Positions 1 to 11,866 of a stretch of 64,000 nucleotides of DNA are shown one piece after another. The position numbers and the translations under genes were made by a program. Source of the stretch: Lonicera japonica (taxonomy: Eukaryota > Streptophyta > Magnoliopsida > Dipsacales > Caprifoliaceae); assembly GCA_021464415.1 (NCBI GenBank), contig CM038463.1, positions 114,606,790-114,670,789 of the forward strand. The letters run 5' to 3'. Position 1 is the stretch's first letter. Each line of letters begins with the position of its first letter. The notes below the pieces were generated by a model. It saw only the letters and a list, made by a program, of their open reading frames with translations. It did no database searches and had not been told where the DNA came from.

Positions 1-2711
1 ATGGCGACGAAGGGTTGGTTCTAATTGATGGAGAGCCTAATAATCCGAATTGTGGTGACCAATCATTTAATGTTAGTGTGTCTAATAGTTTTAATATCTT
101 AGATTCTATGGAGAACGACTATAACCCAACAAAATCTATTGACGTGACTCATGTGTTTATAACAGAAAAAGTAAGTATAATGAGTACTTAACTTACAATT
201 TTACTGTACTTATTTTCCTATAAAATTTAAAATCACTAATTTATTCAATTTTGGTTTCGATAGATATTTGAAACTCGCCATGCTCTAGTAGATTGGTGTC
301 AAAGTAAAAGAAATGTGATCAACATTATAATCGTGACCCAAAAGTCGGACCACGGTATTAGAAAAGGAGGCCAAGGCTATTTTTGGGTTGTGAAAAAGGA
401 GGCAAATATCGTAATAACCGCAAAGAGGGAAAAAACATGAACCGAAGAGAGATAGTGCTACAAGAAAATGTAATTGCCTATTTTTAATTCGTGGTTTGAA
501 TCTTGGTGGGGATCGATGGAAGGTACATGTGAAATATGGAGTTTATAATCATGAGTTACTAAAAACTTTAGTGGGGCATCTATATGCGGGAAGGTTGAAC
601 AAACATGAAAAGAAAATTCTTAGTGAAATGACAATTGCTGGAGTAAAACTGAAAGAGGTTCTTTGTGGAATCAAAGGTCATGATGAGGCGAATGCTTCCA
701 CGATAAGGACTATTTACAATGCGAAGGCGAAGATGAGATTGCATGCTATGGAGGGAAGGAGTGTCATTCAACAATTGATGAAAATTATAGTGGATAATCA
801 TTATGTTTATTGGCACAGATGTGATGAAACTACTGAAGAGGTTTTGGACCTCTTTTGGGCTGAACCCAATTGTATTTTGTTGGCGAAGCAATTTTTCTCC
901 GTAATTATAGTTGATTGTACTTATAAAACAAATAAGTACAAGATGCCCTTATTTGCTATGGTGGGACTTACATCGACAAACAGAACGTTCTCTATTACCC
1001 ACTGTTTTATGTATAAAGAGAAGGAGGATAATTATCATTGGGCTCTTTTAATGTTAAAAAGGTTGTTCGAGCCCCATGAACTTCCGAGCGTTCTCGTAAC
1101 GGATAAGGAGTCCGCTTATATTAGTGCCATCGGTAATGTTTTTCCGGATGCCCGTCGCATGTTGTGCTCATTCCATATTTCGAAAAATGTAGAACAAAGA
1201 TGTAAACCTTTATTTCAATCGGGTGCTGTTTGGAATTCATTCATTCAAGGTTGGAGTAGTATTATGATGACATCGTCAAAAGAAGACTTCTTTCTAAGGT
1301 GGGAAGAATTCAAAAAAGACTGAAAGGAGTTTCCAAAGGCCATAGAGTACTTGTCGGATAATTGGTTTCAACAAAGAGAGTTCTTCGTGTTAGCGTGGAC
1401 GAATGAGATAAAACGTCGTGGAAATAGGACGACGAATAGAGCCGAAGGGTCGCACGACAAGTTAAAAAGGCACCTTGAGTCGGGTGAGGGAACTTTCTCA
1501 ACTGTTTTTGCGGGGATGGCCAATATGTTGTGTTTACAAATTAATGAAATTAAAGCCGTTTTCGAGAGAAGCCTTAGTGCGATAAAAGAAAGACACTGCA
1601 GTTTTTTATTGAAACAACTTGGGGGAAATATATCACTTTTTGTTTTAAACTTGATAAAGGATGAGGATGTTAGATCGAATGATATTGGTATAGATCCATC
1701 GTCGTGCGATCACGTACTTCGTACGGTTTATGGTTTGTCATGTGCACACGAGTTGGTGTTATATCGTCGTGCAAATCAGCCCATACCATTGAATGCGGTT
1801 GATGATTATTGGCAAAGGTTGACAATCGTACCAAAAAAAAGGAGGATGGATTTGTTGAAGAAGATCTTTTTAAAACGGTCGAGATTTATTTGTTGAAGAA
1901 GTTGTATGATCAATCGACGCCGGATGAGAAGAATACAATTTTGATAAAATTAAAGCTCCTCGCTATGCCATATTTGACGTCACTCAAAGAGCCAATCCCC
2001 GTCATTCCAAAGGGTAGATCACAAGGGAGTAAGAGAAAATTGCCCCGAAAGGAAATGAAACATGAATCATCAACAAAACGGAATCCATCAGGGTTTGAGT
2101 ATGCGAAGACCAAAGAAGAGGCACGATTAGTCGTTACACAATCATCCCAAACTAATAAATTGAAGCAAGTTGTTATAAAGAAGAAGAAAGAAGAGAATGC
2201 CGATTTTAGCCAAACTTTTTTCGAACGTTATCTCTAATTCATCCCCAAAATCATGCATCCATTTATCGCAGATATAGAAAATGTTAAAGGTGATGGACAT
2301 TGTGGTTTTCGAGCCATTAGTGAACACATGGGATGGTTGGAGGATGAAAATGGTTAGTTGCTAGTAAGAAAGGACTTGATTGCGGACCTAAAAAGGTACA
2401 AACATATGTATGACAGCGTGTGGGGAGATTGGTTTTACAATGATAATCGATATATACTAGAATTTTTTGAACCCATATGCAAAGACGACAAGCACTAAAT
2501 GGTGATGCCCGATATGATGTTTTCAGCATTACAAAGTTTGACCTTTTTTCTGCAAGATGAGGGCCCGCAGGAGGGAAGCGACATTCCTGTCCTAGCAATA
2601 GCACTTGTACATGGAAATCATTTTGTTAAAGTTCATTTGAAAGATGATTCACCGCTCCTACCTGTTGCGAGCATGTGGAATAGGCTTCGAACAGAAGAGG
2701 CGGCCGCTTGA
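1..2711 (+). pseudogene. MULE (Mutator-like) transposase fused to an OTU protease domain, decayed
   Basis: A degenerate reading frame enters from the left edge of the window. The N-terminal part (about 1-450) is split by a probable intron (about 169-264, gtaagt donor). After it comes a FAR1/MULE-like DNA-binding segment containing IVTQKSD. Positions 496-1896 encode a MULE transposase core: one catalytic Asp lies in the VDCTYKTNKY motif (near 915) and another in VTDKESAY, followed by LCSFHISKN. An in-frame TGA (1321-1323) interrupts it, and a frameshift lies in the A-run near 1836. From about 2240 the frame encodes an OTU-type cysteine protease: GDGHC (2289-2303) carries the Asp and Cys, and HGNHF (His codon 2619-2621) the C-terminal His. 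More stops at 2235, after 2350 and near 2497 show it is inactive. Transposons carrying captured proteases are known in plants; the domain calls come from motifs. Terminal repeats were not found. Confidence 0.85.
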
Positions 2712-2772
2712 GAAGAAACTTTTGCTAATAGACTCATATTGTATAAAGAAATGGGTAATTAGGGGTACAAGC

Positions 2773-2820
2773 AAAAGACTGTCCAATCATAAATAAAGGA
2801 TTATGATTGGACAATCTTTT
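2773..2820. repeat. Short inverted repeat (hairpin) after the MULE
   Basis: Two 20-base arms (2773-2792 and 2801-2820) are reverse complements with one mismatch and an 8-base loop. The stem core is TGTCCAATCATAA. It lies about 60 bp after the OTU stop, between the MULE remnant and the first gypsy-type unit. It could be part of a transposon end or a small MITE relic. Confidence 0.7.
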
Positions 2821-2829
2821 GTGAATTTG

Positions 2830-4044
2830 TGCATCTTACATGTAATTTTTTGTCAATCTTAACCCTCATGTAATTCACATGATGAAGCAAATTTCGTGTA
2901 ATTTTTTGTAAATCTCTAACTCGTGTGTAATTATTATGATGATGTATCTCCGATGCAATTTTTTGTAAAGATGCAACTATCATGTAACTTTTTGTGAAAC
3001 TAATGAACAACTTGGTCAGTCTACCAAGCTCGAAAGTAATTGAAGATTCAGGTGTGTGGGTATCAAGCTCGAAAGATATTAAAGTTGAGTTAAATACCGT
3101 CAATGAGTAGTCGGTAGTAAGCTCGAACATTATTAAAATCCATTTGTTGTTAAAGTTCCATATGGTGTACCAAGCCCAGATGTTATTAAAGTTCCATATG
3201 GTGTACCAAGCTCAGGTCTTATTAAAGTTCCATGTGTAATTATTGTGATGAGTTATCTCCTATACACTTTCTTATGAGAAAATGGTGTACCAAGATCAAA
3301 AGTTTAAAGTTCCATACGGTCAATGTTTGGAGTATCAAGCTCGGCACATATTAAAGTTGATGTCCACAGGGTCAATGTGGAGTTGGTACCGAGCTTGGAA
3401 GTTATTAAAGTTTTGTGCGGTGGTACCAAGCTAAGTCCAAAACGATTTCTATAAGGCCGGAATCATGTTTGCCAAGTAATTGTAGCCCATATCGTGTTAA
3501 CTAAGCTCGAAATTTTATTTCCTATGAAGTTACTGCTAACTAATCTCGGAGAGTAATTTCAATCAGCCCATATCGTGTTTACTCAGCACTTCACGTCGGC
3601 AGTACATGGAGGTCGGATTGATTTAATTGCAGACTGGGCTTGGGAGCCACTTGGCGGCTCGCGGCTGGCTTGTACTTTGAAAAGCTATCGATTGTATTTA
3701 AATGACCCATATTAAATGCAATTTCATCATTAGGCAGATTATAGAGGGGAAGCACGCCGTGTTGGACAAAAACTGTCCAACTTACCCACTTCTCATTTTT
3801 TCAAAATCACAAACTCTTCCTCTGTAATTTTCTCCCCTCCTTTCTCCGTACGAGCGACGAACTATACTTACGATCTGAAATCGCGATTTTCATTCTTCGA
3901 AATTTTTCTCTCACTGTAAGTCTTCCCTATCCCTCACTTTAGTATTGTCGTTTAAATTTTCTTTCAGAGGGTTAGGGTTTAGATAGACTAGATGAGTCTA
4001 AGAAGGTATTTAGTTAGGGGGACGAATAACTTGCTGTCTTCTCT
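2830..4044 (+). repeat. Non-coding 5' part of unit A with degenerate AGCTCGA/G repeats
   Basis: No gene is visible. Positions 2960-3560 hold a degenerate tandem repeat of about 35-60 bp combining ATTAAAGTTCCAT, GGTGTACCAAGCTC and AGCTCGAA words. The same block recurs at about 7810-8270 before unit B. Positions 3750-3990 are promoter or leader-like, pyrimidine-rich, and have no counterpart in unit B. Confidence 0.6.
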
Positions 4045-6231
4045 CAGCGATTTATCCCCGATGGGTGTACGGTTAGGCTTTCTGAAGCAAACGAGGAGCC
4101 CACTATTCTTCCAAGAGATGGGGAGATTGGCATATATACTATCCTATTTGAACAGGCGGAATTGAAACTGCCCTTGGACCCCCTGTTGTGTGACGTGTTG
4201 AGACAATGCAACATGGTGCTGTGTCAACTGAGTTCCAATGGGGTTAGAGTAGTGTTAGTTTGTGTGGCGCTGAACAGATTGTTAGGGGTGAATATAACGT
4301 GGAGGGAGATTTTCTGGTGCTATTCCCTCTGTAATAGTCCTGGCGTTCAGTCTCGCTATTACTTCCGAGCTCGGGTTAGGTCTCCCGATTTAATGAAGTA
4401 TTTGACGAAATCTGAAAAAGGCTATAACGAGGGCATGGTAGTGGTTGGCGGTGCTTGGGACGATGGGAATATACAGAAGATAAAAAGATATATAAATCAC
4501 CATGTTGGAGGATTTTTAGGTGTATTTTTGTCATCCATTTACTGTTATATTATGTATTGGATTTTTATACAAATGTGTTTTATTTTGCAGTCAAGCCCGC
4601 TCGTCCGAGCTCTAAGTTGATTGATTGGGACTCCATCAATCCCGTGATAAATTTCAACGGTCCAAGGGGAATTCGTCCTATTGATCACCCCTGAGCTGCT
4701 CACAACTTACTCGGTTACACCCCCTGGGACACCGATTTTTTATCGGAGAGACTCGGTCAGCCAGATTGGGTTGGCAACACCAAAAGGCCGAGCAAACTTG
4801 AAGATAGGCAGAAGGTTAAAATCCGCCCGCAATCCCGACCTATCATTCCTAAAGGGATTGTGATCAGGGAGGGCCCTGTTGAGAGAGCGGGTGTCACCTA
4901 ACTGGGCTGGTTGCTGATTTGGGGGGACCTACCACGTCGGCGCCTTTTCAAATTAAGGGGAAAAGCAAAGTAACCGAGCAAAGTGTAGGAAGCTCAGACA
5001 CTTCAACCGACTTTGAGCTAGTCCAGCTTTGCGAGGACATAGAAGCCAGTAGTTACCGAGCTATCGAAGATCCTGAGGAGATGGCACCAAAGAGAAAAAA
5101 CTTGAGCCAAGCTTTACAGGATGACGCCAACGCTGCGCAAGTTGCTGCGTCCTCTCCTCAAAAGAGGCCTCGCTATGGCTACAGAGCTGTGGTGACTACC
5201 CCACCATCCTCACCCCCAGCTGGTGATAGAGTGGAAGCCTCCGACTTCCCAACTGAAAAAGATCAGCCCCAAATGGTTGAAGGTCAGGGAGCCGAACAGG
5301 TAGAGGAAGAGCCTGACCGTAGCTGGCGTCCTATGTTTCGCTATCAGGGCCGTGAGCTGCTAGAGTCTGATTCCATATATCGCTCCCCCTCCGTTGCAGC
5401 CACCATCATGTATGGTATCACAATTACTGATGATATTTGCGAGCTAAAAGACATCCCCACTGTTCAACTCAGGAATGAAGCTCTGCAGGATATGTTGAAG
5501 GTCAGTATCCGAGCTTATATATTTCTCTTATATTTCTTAATTTATTTTGTTGCCTTGTAATTTTGCTTCTTTCTCTCTGAGCAGGCTGCCCAGAAGTTCA
5601 TGGTGTTAGACGATAGGAGGGTTATGTTGAGTAGGAACCAGAATGAGGCCCTCACGCAGCTGGAAGTAGAAAAAAAACGCCTGAATGAACTGCTGAAGGG
5701 AAAAAAGAAGGAGCTGGACACCGCCAACGGCCTGATATCTAGTTTGAACCAACAGGTGGGGAGTGCTCAGGGGGAAGCGTCTTTTCTGAGGTCGGATCAG
5801 CAGCGTCTGAAAGAGGAAGTAGAGCGCCTGACGAAGGAGAACTCTGACCTCAAGGTAGAGAAAGAACAAGAAATTGCTGATGCCGAGCATAGGGGATATG
5901 ATCTATGCTTCGACGAAAGTGTTGCCGAGGTCAAGGCAATAAAGTCGAAGCTCTACCAGGCTGGGTATGACCGGGGGCTTGATGCTGCCCAGGTGCCTCC
6001 TATGAGCAATCTGAGGGTTCCTGTTCTCATTTTTGCTGGCTTCCAGTATGATATAGAGGCGCCTGCGGTCGAGGCAGCTGAGGTCGGCCAAGAAGCTCAA
6101 GGCAGGGAGGTGGTGGAAGTTGAATCCCCTGTTGGTCAGGCTGCTCATAGCAGGGTTAGTGATGGGCAACAGGCTGGATAGGGTGAATTGGAGGATACTG
6201 GTGCTCATGACGCTTTCATCCCACTGGATTA
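4045..6231 (+). pseudogene. Gypsy-type transposon protein (Transposase_28-like) with coiled coil, copy A, broken
   Basis: Three exons are inferred by comparison with the second copy: about 4045-4505, 4591-5500 and 5585-6231. Introns end in cag before VKPARPS and before AAQKF. Exon 1 has a hydrophobic N-terminal domain (LKLPLDPLL, LNRLLGVN, SRYYFRAR) like the Pfam family called putative gypsy type transposon. Exon 3 is a long coiled coil (KKRLNELLKGKKKELDTA, then RLKEEVERLTKENSDL). The copy is dead: TGA at 4692-4694, a one-base loss near 4900, and TAG at 6179-6181 where copy B reads on to a stop equivalent to 6229-6231. No reverse transcriptase or integrase is nearby, so this is an accessory ORF or a non-autonomous unit. 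The family call rests on remembered motifs. Confidence 0.7.
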
Positions 6232-7009
6232 GGATTTCAACTGTTTTTTTTCTTTTTGTAATGGGTTTTTGTTTTTTATTTCTTTTTGTGTGGATTGTGT
6301 TTCTGATTGGTTTATAAACTCGGATATGTTTGTAAGCTCCTTAAAACTTTTATTCATTTCAGTATTACACGCTTCACAATACAGCTCGGGAACAGTATGC
6401 AATATTTCTCTACTGTAATGTAATTAACCTTTAGTTGAAGCTCGGCTCGATGGAAAAATATTTCAACTTCAATAACAATTTTGAGATGCTAATAAGAAAG
6501 AAATACGCTTAACACGGTCGTTACCGTTAATAATTTTAGGTTCAAGAAAAATATTTACAAGTTCGGATAACTTAATAAGCTCGGTAACATTTTGAAGTAT
6601 TCTTGTACTTTTCATATCTTCATAATATGCTCGGTTCAATGTAATTGAGTTTTTTTTAAATGCTTTGCTTTTCGTTCATAAATGCGTGTTGATTTTTTTT
6701 CGGTTTGTCGAGATGTAGTGTCAAAAATTTATTCGCTTCAGCTCGGAGTGACCACAAACTATAGCTCGGCTTGTAGTAATAACATTTATCTTAACATGGT
6801 CGGTAAGAGTATGAAACATTTCAGAAGTATTACAGGCTTCATAATAAGATTCGTAATCGACTTAATGAAATGTTGTAATGAAATTCCTTTTGCCTAGTTT
6901 GAATTTCTTTACCTATGTAGTATAAATCCTTATTCCTGAGTATATATCTCTTTATTTATGTCATGTCATACTTTGATCTACTGATCTATTTTAACTATGC
7001 ACCCCAGTT
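6232..7009 (+). repeat. Non-coding spacer of unit A with AGCTCGG words
   Basis: An AT-rich stretch without a believable gene. It holds several AGCTCGG-type heptamers (about 6390, 6440, 6580, 6740, 6763) and one copy of a block shared with 7566, 11897, 12283 and 13267 (here about 6648-6760). The corresponding spacer in unit B is 11867-12690. Confidence 0.6.
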
Positions 7010-7010
7010 G

Positions 7011-7184
7011 GCCACGTGGCTTTTTTCCAATGGCCACTGGGCAACTAATGCGAGGAGTGTGCATATTCCTAAGGTGTTTCTGGAAATGAATATAATAATA
7101 AATGGTGAATGTCCTCTCGTTTTTTAAGGATATTCATTGCACAGGATTTTCTGCCCCCCTGTGTAACTCCTATCCTATATAAAT
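7011..7184 (+). promoter_or_regulatory. Promoter of small ORF, copy A (G-box and TATA)
   Basis: A palindromic G-box GCCACGTGGC lies at 7011-7020 and a TATA box TATATAAAT at 7176-7184, 39 bases before the ATG at 7223. Both are preserved in copy B. G-boxes bind bZIP/bHLH factors in plants; activity here is inferred. Confidence 0.55.
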
Positions 7185-7222
7185 CGGACTCTTCACTGTT
7201 TATACCTCAGAGTTCCATTTCA

Positions 7223-7432
7223 ATGGCTGATCTTAACAATGAATCCGTTTTTGATTCTGCTTCTCCATACGTTGGAGGAGTAGACGCTACAGAAGTGGCC
7301 AATATGTTGAGGGCCTTTCTTCGCCTTAGACGTAAACACCGTCGTCTGAAGAAGAGCTATGACTGTCTTGCCGGTCAGTTTCTTCGTTTGAAAGAACGAT
7401 TTGCTTCTTTCAAGCGCATGAGGCATTCTTGA
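7223..7432 (+). CDS. Small basic protein of the repeat unit, copy A
   Basis: A 69-residue ORF starting MADLNNESV. The frame is open upstream to 7109, but the TATA box at 7176-7184 places transcription start after that ATG, so 7223 is chosen. The first 30 residues are acidic and polar. The rest is strongly basic and predicted helical (RRKHRRLKKSYD, FLRLKERF, FKRMRHS). Copy B encodes a 71-residue relative. By eye about 8 codon differences are silent and about 10 change the residue, plus a two-codon indel. Just after the stop, a shifted frame continues with a helical sequence (SFDKINKQLEKVMRVVEV) in both copies, so the ORF may be a truncated form of a longer ancestor. I do not recognise the family. 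Confidence 0.45.
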   Translation: MADLNNESVFDSASPYVGGVDATEVANMLRAFLRLRRKHRRLKKSYDCLAGQFLRLKERFASFKRMRHS

Positions 7433-8300
7433 AGAGAGCTTCGACAAAATCAATAAACAACTCGAGAAGGTCATGAGGGTCGTCGAAGTTCAACCATTAA
7501 GGCTCCATACCGAAAGAATTTTTGAAGAAAGCCTTTCTTTTTTTTCTCTTATTTTTATCTTTTTGTAATAGATATTTTTTATCAAATGCATGCTTTTCTT
7601 TCATATATGTTCTGTTGATTTCTGTTTCGTTTTGTCGGAATGTTGTGTGAAGATTGATTTACTACAGGTGACTAAATTAAGCTCAGTGTGATCTATTTAA
7701 TTAAAGCTCATCCTGTTGATAACAAATTTCAACATCAGTAATAAATTTAACGTGCTTCATAACTTAAAACTTTTTATGTTTACACAAAACCTTGATACGT
7801 TTAATAAGTTTAACAAGATGTAACTATCATGTAACAAGGTCGGATAAAATTAAAGTTCCATAAGGGCAATTGTGTGGTTAAAATTCCAAACGGTGTACCA
7901 AACTCAGATGTTATTAAAGTTCCATGTGTAATTATTGTGATGAGTTATCACCAATGTACTTTTTTATGAACAAATGGTCTTCCAAGGTCGGAAGTTATTA
8001 AAGTACCATGTGCGCTGATACCAAGCTAGGAAATCCATATCGTGTTCACTAAGCTCGAATTCGTATTAGCCACGTAGATATAGACATAAAAGCGTTTTCA
8101 GTAAGCTCGGAATCTTATTTCCTAGTAATTGAACTGCATATCGTGTTCAATAAGTTCGGGTTATTAATTCATAGTAGTTAGAGGTCCAACTCTTGTTAAG
8201 CTCAATAAGCTCGATGTAATTCTTGCATGTTGTGCTCACTAAGCTCAGAGTAATATTTCATTTGGTAATGAAATATTCTAGTGCTGCCCTGAACATATTG
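7433..8300 (+). repeat. Non-coding junction between units A and B
   Basis: Positions 7433-7690 end unit A and include the shared 3' block (7566-7690). From about 7810 to 8270 the sequence matches 2960-3560 before unit A (ATTAAAGTTCCATGTGTAATTATTG type words, several AAGCTCGG words). No gene is seen. Coding homology restarts at about 8300, so unit B lacks the 5' leader and roughly the first 65 codons present in unit A. Confidence 0.6.
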
Positions 8301-11300
8301 TCTTAGGTTGTGCTGTCCTGAACAGATTATTGGGAGTGAATCTAACGTGGAGGGAAATTTTCTACTGCTATTCCCTCTGTAACAATCCCGGCGATCATTC
8401 TCGCTATTACTTCCGAGCTCGGGTTAAGGCTCCTGATTTGGTGAATGGTTTGACGAAGTCTGAAAAAGGATATGACGAGAGCTTGGTAGTGGTCGGCGGT
8501 GCTTGGGATGATGGGAATATACATAAGATAAAAAGATATATACATCAACGCGTTGGTAGGATTTTTAGGTTTATTTTGTCATCCATTTCGTGTTTATTCT
8601 GTGCTGGATTTTTATACAAATCTCGTGTTTGTTTTGCAGTCAAGCCCACTCGTCCGAGCCCTAAGATGATTGATTGGGACTCCATCAATCCCGTGATAAA
8701 TTTCAACTGTCCACAGGGGACTCGCGTTATTAATCACCCCTGAGCTGCCCACAACTTGCTCGGTTACACCCCCTGGGACACCGATTTTTTATCGGAGAGA
8801 CTCAATCAGCCGGATTGGGTTGGTAACACAAGAAGGCCGAGCAAACTTGAGGATAAGCAGAAGGTTAAAGTCCCCCCGCAATCCCGACTTATCATTCCTA
8901 CAGGGATTGCGATCAGGGAGGGCCCTGTTGAGAGAGCGGGTGTCACTCTAACTAGGCTCGTTGCTGATTTTGGTCGACCTAGCACATCGGCCCCTTTTCA
9001 AGATAAGGGAAAACAAAAGCTGTCGAGCAAAGTATAAGCAGCTCGGACACTTCAACCGACCTTGACCTAGTCCAGCTTTATGAAGACATCGAAGCCACTA
9101 GTTACGAAGCTATTGAAGATCCTTTGGAGATGGCCCCAAAGAGAAGGAACTTGAGCCAAGCTTTACAAGATGACGCCAACGCGGGGCAAGTTGCTGCGTC
9201 TTCTCCTCAGAAGAGACCTCGGTATGGCTACAGAACTGTGGTCACTACCCCACCAGCCTCTCTGTCTGCTGGTCAGGGAATGGAGGCCGCCGACTTCCCA
9301 GCAGAAAGAGGTCAGCCCCAAATGCTCGAAGGTCAGGTAGCCGAACAGGTAGAGGAAGAGCTTGACTGTAGTTGGCATCCTGTCTTTCGCTACCAAGGCC
9401 GTGAGTTGCTGGAATCTGATTCCATATATCGATCCCCCTCCGTTGCAGCCACCATCATGTATGGTATCACAAAGGCTGATTGTAGGTCGGAAAATACCCT
9501 AGAGGGGGGTGAATAGGGTTTTTAAAACTTAATCGGATTTTTAAAATTGATTTAAAAATATTTAATGTCTATATTTATCAAGCAATCAAGAACAAAGTTA
9601 ATTCCAAACACAATGAATAAATAGCACAATATAATAGAGCAAGAGATAGAAAGATAGAACCGATCGAAGTCGAAGATATTTTGTCCACACGGTTCGGCTT
9701 GTTCCCCTACTCCGCGCTCGGTTAGTTCCCCGAGAATTTCCACTATAACCGATCTCCTTCCGGGTGAAGATCAAACATCTACAAGTGTATTCTTCTCACA
9801 CACTCTTATAAGTATTGAAAACACCTTCAATACTTTCACAAGAAATCCCTCTTGCTAATCTATGAGATACACCTCTCACAATTATGATTCAAAATGAGTT
9901 TTGGTGACAAACACCAATGTACAATATCTCTCTTGTATATGACAAAATACAAATGAAGCTCACACTAAGAGATATCAAAATTGATCAAAGTATATAGCTC
10001 AAAAATGAAAGATTGATCAATTAAATGAATTGAATACTTGAATAACTTTGTATATATGTAAAATGAGTTTGTAGAATGATTCAAGTGTGTTAAAACATGT
10101 CTAAGATATCATATTTATAGCTTACAAAATCATATGGCCGTTGGGGATGATTAAGAGAGGTTTTGGCTCCAAGGTATACATTTTCAAACTTTCTAACAAC
10201 TAGTTTTGACAAAAAAATTCAAAATTGTTTTGTTAATTTCTCTCAATTAGACCGTTGGATCATGCTCAAATTTTAGTCAACATTTCCAGGAGATGTTGTC
10301 TAACTACTGTAAAAATTTCAAAATGATCGGAGTTCAGGAAGGTCTCCATTTTACCGTTATATCAAAACTGGATAGAAATTGAGCGAATTTTAAATGTAAA
10401 ATAAAAATATTTTTCCAATTTAATAATTTAGTTCCAAATAAAATTCTAATGATTTTTGAACCTCAAATATATGTTTCTAAGATACCCATTTTTATTATAG
10501 CTTAAAATATGATCATTTAAAATTAATATGAATTTATTTTGAAACTCGGTTTTTGTAAAATGATGTTTTTCAAATAAATTCAATTTCAAGCTAGTTTGAA
10601 TCAATCTTTAAAAGATGCATGAATATGTTTGAGCTATAGGGATTTGAGCAATAAAGTATCTTCACATAAAATCTAAGCACTCACTCAATTTAATGATAAT
10701 TCGAATCTTCGTGATGCTTGATTTTCTTATGCGTATCTTCACTTGTTTAATGTTCTTGATCCTTTCTTGGTTTTGATAACTTGTAGAACATGTGGAGATC
10801 ATTCTTGTGCATATCTTCACTTGCTTGATGATCTAGATATTTTCTTGGCTTTGTATAGCACATGTATATCACTTGAGTTCATTTCTTTTAAGTAGAGGCG
10901 TTTGTAAAACTTGTGTGAGATTTGCTTCGGTTTGAAGTTACACTTGGTCGGAAGATATATCAGTTAAAATGGCTATCATCATTTGAATAACCGAGTTAAA
11001 TAACACTTTATTAACTTATTGTAATTATCAAAATAAGATTAATTGACTTTAAGGTCAACACTGATGATATTTGCGAGCTCAAAGACATTCCCACTGTTCA
11101 ACTCAGGAATGAAGCTCTGCAGGATATGTTGAAGGTTAGTATTCGAGCTTTTATCTTTCTCTTATATTTCGCAATTTATTTTTTTGCCTTGTAATTTTGT
11201 TTGTCTTTCTATGAGCAGGCTGCCCAGAAGTTGATGGTGTTAGACGATAGGAGGGCTATCATAAGTAGGAACCAAAATGATGCCCTCACGCAGCTGGAAG

Positions 11301-11866
11301 CAAAAAAGAAACGCCTCAATGAACAGCTTAAGGGAAAGAAGAAGGAGTTGGACACAGCCAACGGGCTGATATCTAATTTGAACCAGCAGTTGGGGAGTTC
11401 TCAGGCGGAGGCATCTTTTCTGAGGTCGGATCAGCATCGTCTGAAAGAGGAATTGGAGCGCCTTATGAAGGAGAACTCTGACCTCAAGGCGGAGAAGGAC
11501 CAGGAAATTACTGATGCCGAGCAGAGGGGCTATGATCTATGCTTCGACGAAAATGTTGCCGAGGTCAAAGTAATAAAGTCGAAGCTCTACCAAGCTGGGT
11601 ATGACCGGGGGCTTGATGCTGCCCAGGTGTCTCTTGTGAGTGAGCTGAGGGTTCATGTTATCATTCCTGCTGGCTTCCAGTTTGCAGTAGAGGGGCCTGC
11701 GGTCGAGGTTGCAGAGGTCGGCCAAGAAGCTGAAGGTAGGGAGGTGGTGGAAGTTCAATCCCCTGTTGGTCAGGCTGCTTATAGCAGGGTTGGTGATGGG
11801 GAACAGGCCGGAGAGGGTGAATTGGAGGATACTGGTGCTCATGACCCTTCCATCAAACTGGATTAG
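8300..11866 (+). pseudogene. Gypsy-type transposon protein (Transposase_28-like), copy B, broken and interrupted
   Basis: This is the second copy of the gene at 4045-6231, truncated at the 5' end. Exon 1 is about 8310-8570, exon 2 about 8640-9480 continuing at 11061-11134, and exon 3 is 11219-11866. It shares with copy A the TGA inside HP-stop-AAHNLLGY (8741-8743 here), so the lesion predates the duplication or arose twice by CGA to TGA change. A separate frameshift lies near 9020. A 1580-bp LTR is inserted in exon 2. The coiled-coil exon (11219-11866) is open to its natural end and carries acidic residues (GEGELEDTGAHD) that copy A loses after its early stop. Confidence 0.7.
9481..11060 (-). 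mobile_element. Solo LTR, probably Ty1/copia type
   Basis: A 1580-bp insertion begins TGTAGGTCGG and ends AAGGTCAACA on the given strand. It is flanked by the 5-bp target duplication CTGAT (9476-9480 and 11061-11065). Copy A at about 5425-5435 supplies the uninterrupted site. TG...CA ends with a 5-bp duplication and no coding capacity are the marks of a solo LTR. A reversed TATA box (CTATAAATA, 10112-10120) and a CACCCCCCTCTAGG motif near the 9481 end suggest that the LTR reads on the minus strand. An imperfect repeat of about 75 bp lies at 10738-10885. Confidence 0.88.

Noticed and set aside
7109..7222. Upstream start of the small ORF in unit A
   Set aside because: A TATA box lies between this ATG and the second one, so the longer form would not be transcribed from the promoter seen.
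9476..11065. Full TRIM or intact retrotransposon at this insertion
   Set aside because: No repeated LTR pair, primer binding site or polypurine tract was seen inside the 1580 bp.
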